Positions 33,600 through 35,210 of a stretch of 35,210 nt of DNA are shown piece by piece (positions within the stretch are counted from its first letter, which is position 1; every line of letters begins with the position of its first letter). The stretch comes from Methylacidiphilum caldifontis (lineage in GTDB: Bacteria > Verrucomicrobiota > Verrucomicrobiia > Methylacidiphilales > CAMAQI01): the NCBI GenBank assembly GCA_945860255.1, contig CAMAQI010000003.1, forward strand, positions 1 to 35,210, read 5' to 3'. A program made the position numbers and the translations under genes. The notes under the pieces are model-generated. The model was not told the origin of the DNA. It worked only from the letters and a program-made list of their open reading frames with translations, and did not search any database.

Positions 33600-35210
33600 T
33601 TAAGGAGCAGGAATGAGCTCGATTGTTTTCTCCATATCCTCTCCGTCACGAAGGATCAGATTTTCTTCGTAAGATAATTTTCCGTCGATAAAAAGTTGAA
33701 TTCGCTGTTCTCCAGAAGAGAGCGTCAGATCGCGCCGACCGTTCTGGAGCGAGTGAGTGATATCGTTTATCCGTAGCCTTAATCCTGTACGTAGTGGCTT
33801 CACCTGAATTCTGAGGATACCTGAGGAGACGCTGAGCTCGGAGATGTTTTCGGTTGATCCCTCTACTTGGATACGTCGAGACTCACGAATATCCCCTCTT
33901 GAATCAGAGAAGATAGCCTCGTGATATCCGATCGGAAGGAAAAATCGATACGGGATGAGGCGTTTACTGGAGTTATTAATCGAGACAAAGAGATCTTCCG
34001 CATTGGCTTCGAAACGAATGGCAACCCAAGGAGAACTTAAGACGACGGTCTCATTCCGCTGAGCGATCATTTGAGGGAAGCTAAACTCCGGTTGGCCTTC
34101 TTGCGTGATCGAGAATCGGTGGATTCCTTTCGACAGATAGAGGCCCTCGAGTTCCGGGGGAATCGGAATACGGTCGACCTTGAGTAGATAGGCTTTTGGG
34201 TCTAACGAGTTTTGGCGTGTGGAATCGAGCACTTGAATGCGAACGAAAGGGTTTGAAAAGAGACTATTTTGAGAGACCGATTGGTACTGTTTTCCATTCC
34301 AAAGAATCCGATGGAGCGCGGCTCGGTTTCCTTGTCGTAATAGGAGAAAGAGGGGTTGGTTTTGGGTTGAGAGTTCGGCATTTCCTTTTCCTTCTTGAAG
34401 GAGATCCCCATTGTCGCGAAAGAGGCTCCAAGTGACGCTTGAGTTCGTGGTATTAATATCGAGTTGACTGCTGATAAGGATTTGACCTGAGGGTCGCAAG
34501 AAATAGATAATCAACAAAAGGAGCGTTGTGGCCACGAGGATGGAGCCCCATTTGACGAGAATCGCTTTGCGGTTTCTTTTAACATAGCCTTCGATGAGAG
34601 TGAGAAGGCGTGAGGCTTCGACTTCGTAGTCACTTCCTGAGAGCTGATCGTTATGAAGAGTTTCTCTAATTTCTTCGCAAAATTCTGAAATGGCACTCCA
34701 ATCCAGTTTTTGAAGATCCATTTCTTGGAGCTTCGTGAGAACCGCCTGGATTTGAACGAGCCGTTGGTTGATTTTGGCAACGAGATCGAGTACTTCTCGC
34801 TGCTCATTGATACGAAAGTGAGGAGGAATAGACTTAATTGCCTCCATTGCCTTCAGGTGATTTCCTGCCACCGCCATCGCTCTGGCTTGTTGGACAGAGA
34901 GTTGGAGGTTGCTGTTTTTTTTGCGAAGCTCTTCGACTGCTTTTTCCGAAGTGAGAAGTTGATGACGTAAGACCGTCGTGCAGGAGTTTGGATCTGTGAG
35001 GAGGGTTGCGGTGAGTCGGATATCAGGCAGGTTGACGCTAGGGCTTTGAAGTTTTCGAATTGCAGAAATCTTTAAAAGAAGGATTATAGAATTTAAATCA
35101 CGAGGCCAGACGAACGGATCGGCTCCGATGGGGGATTGATCGGAGGCAAAGGCAGAGATGGCGGAGTCGAATTTTTTTTGGTATTCTTGAATCTCACGGC
35201 TGAGAAAATC
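33600..35210 (-). CDS. Single-pass membrane protein with PEGA-like C-terminal modules, 5' end missing
   Basis: The frame is open, with no stop, from 33600 through to the window edge (at least 536 residues). The ATG at 34877 is therefore probably internal, since the helical sequence runs through it without a break (SVQQARAMAVAGNHLKAMEA). The N-terminal visible 240 or so residues are helical and likely cytoplasmic. One membrane helix lies near LVKWGSILVATTLLLLIIYF (about nt 34500-34570). The C-terminal 350 residues form repeated beta-rich modules (GLYLSKGIHRFSI, PIGYHEAIFSDSRG, LSSGEQRIQLFIDGKLSYEE) like PEGA-type domains. Such architecture occurs in Ser/Thr kinases and envelope proteins of PVC bacteria, but no kinase domain is in view. 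Function unknown. Confidence 0.7.
   Translation of the reverse strand, partial: DFLSREIQEYQKKFDSAISAFASDQSPIGADPFVWPRDLNSIILLLKISAIRKLQSPSVNLPDIRLTATLLTDPNSCTTVLRHQLLTSEKAVEELRKKNSNLQLSVQQARAMAVAGNHLKAMEAIKSIPPHFRINEQREVLDLVAKINQRLVQIQAVLTKLQEMDLQKLDWSAISEFCEEIRETLHNDQLSGSDYEVEASRLLTLIEGYVKRNRKAILVKWGSILVATTLLLLIIYFLRPSGQILISSQLDINTTNSSVTWSLFRDNGDLLQEGKGNAELSTQNQPLFLLLRQGNRAALHRILWNGKQYQSVSQNSLFSNPFVRIQVLDSTRQNSLDPKAYLLKVDRIPIPPELEGLYLSKGIHRFSITQEGQPEFSFPQMIAQRNETVVLSSPWVAIRFEANAEDLFVSINNSSKRLIPYRFFLPIGYHEAIFSDSRGDIRESRRIQVEGSTENISELSVSSGILRIQVKPLRTGLRLRINDITHSLQNGRRDLTLSSGEQRIQLFIDGKLSYEENLILRDGEDMEKTIELIPAP

Overview
The window looks like a chromosomal segment from a Gram-negative bacterium of moderate base composition. 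I think it is most likely a member of the Verrucomicrobiota or a close PVC relative. The reasons are an alternative complex III (ACIII) operon followed by a divergent CcoN-like protein, a Tat-exported Gfo/Idh/MocA oxidoreductase in a sugar cluster, and a large glycosyltransferase of the TIGR03663 type. This assignment is an inference from gene content; there is no rRNA or other marker to confirm it, and no tRNA, CRISPR array or transposase was recognised.

Layout. Positions 1-1991 hold core metabolism: the 3' end of an acetate-type sodium:solute symporter, class II fructose-1,6-bisphosphatase (glpX) and phosphoribosyl-AMP cyclohydrolase (hisI). Positions 1992-11396 form an accessory island: a VapBC-type toxin-antitoxin pair with a repeat-rich candidate operator, a gene-poor gap, then a complete type I Zorya anti-phage system (zorA, zorB, zorC, zorD). 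The zor genes overlap or nearly abut and are visibly more AT-rich than their flanks, consistent with horizontal acquisition. ZorA/ZorB are a MotA/MotB-like proton-driven motor. ZorC (EH-signature) and ZorD (SNF2 ATPase plus Mrr-like nuclease) are the cytoplasmic effectors.

Positions 11584-22874 are one long respiratory operon running from a good promoter candidate (TTGACA, 17 nt, TATTTT) to a hairpin/T-tract terminator. It encodes all six ACIII subunits (ActA pentaheme cytochrome, ActB iron-sulfur/molybdopterin-like protein, ActC and ActF NrfD-like membrane proteins, ActD, ActE monoheme cytochrome). These are followed by a small one-helix protein, a CcoN-like membrane protein, a CcoO-like cytochrome and a CcoP-like cytochrome. 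The most unusual observation in the window is here. The CcoN homologue appears to lack all of the histidines that bind heme and copper in oxidases, carries two cysteine clusters instead, and is accompanied by a CcoO-like protein whose expected axial methionine is replaced by histidine. This suggests an electron-transfer or assembly module rather than a standard oxygen reductase.

Positions 23026-25205 hold two minus-strand genes for exported proteins (an L,D-transpeptidase and an endonuclease/exonuclease/phosphatase-family protein). Positions 25386-33409 hold eight co-directional, closely spaced plus-strand genes: DoxX-like membrane protein, Tat-exported Gfo/Idh/MocA oxidoreductase, xylose-isomerase-like TIM barrel, second Gfo/Idh/MocA oxidoreductase, exported discoidin-like protein, ApbE flavin transferase, PAS/AraC regulator, and a GT39-like membrane glycosyltransferase. 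The first four look like a sugar or polyol oxidation/isomerisation module. The window closes with a minus-strand gene for a single-pass membrane protein with PEGA-like C-terminal modules; its reading frame stays open to the window edge, so it is truncated.
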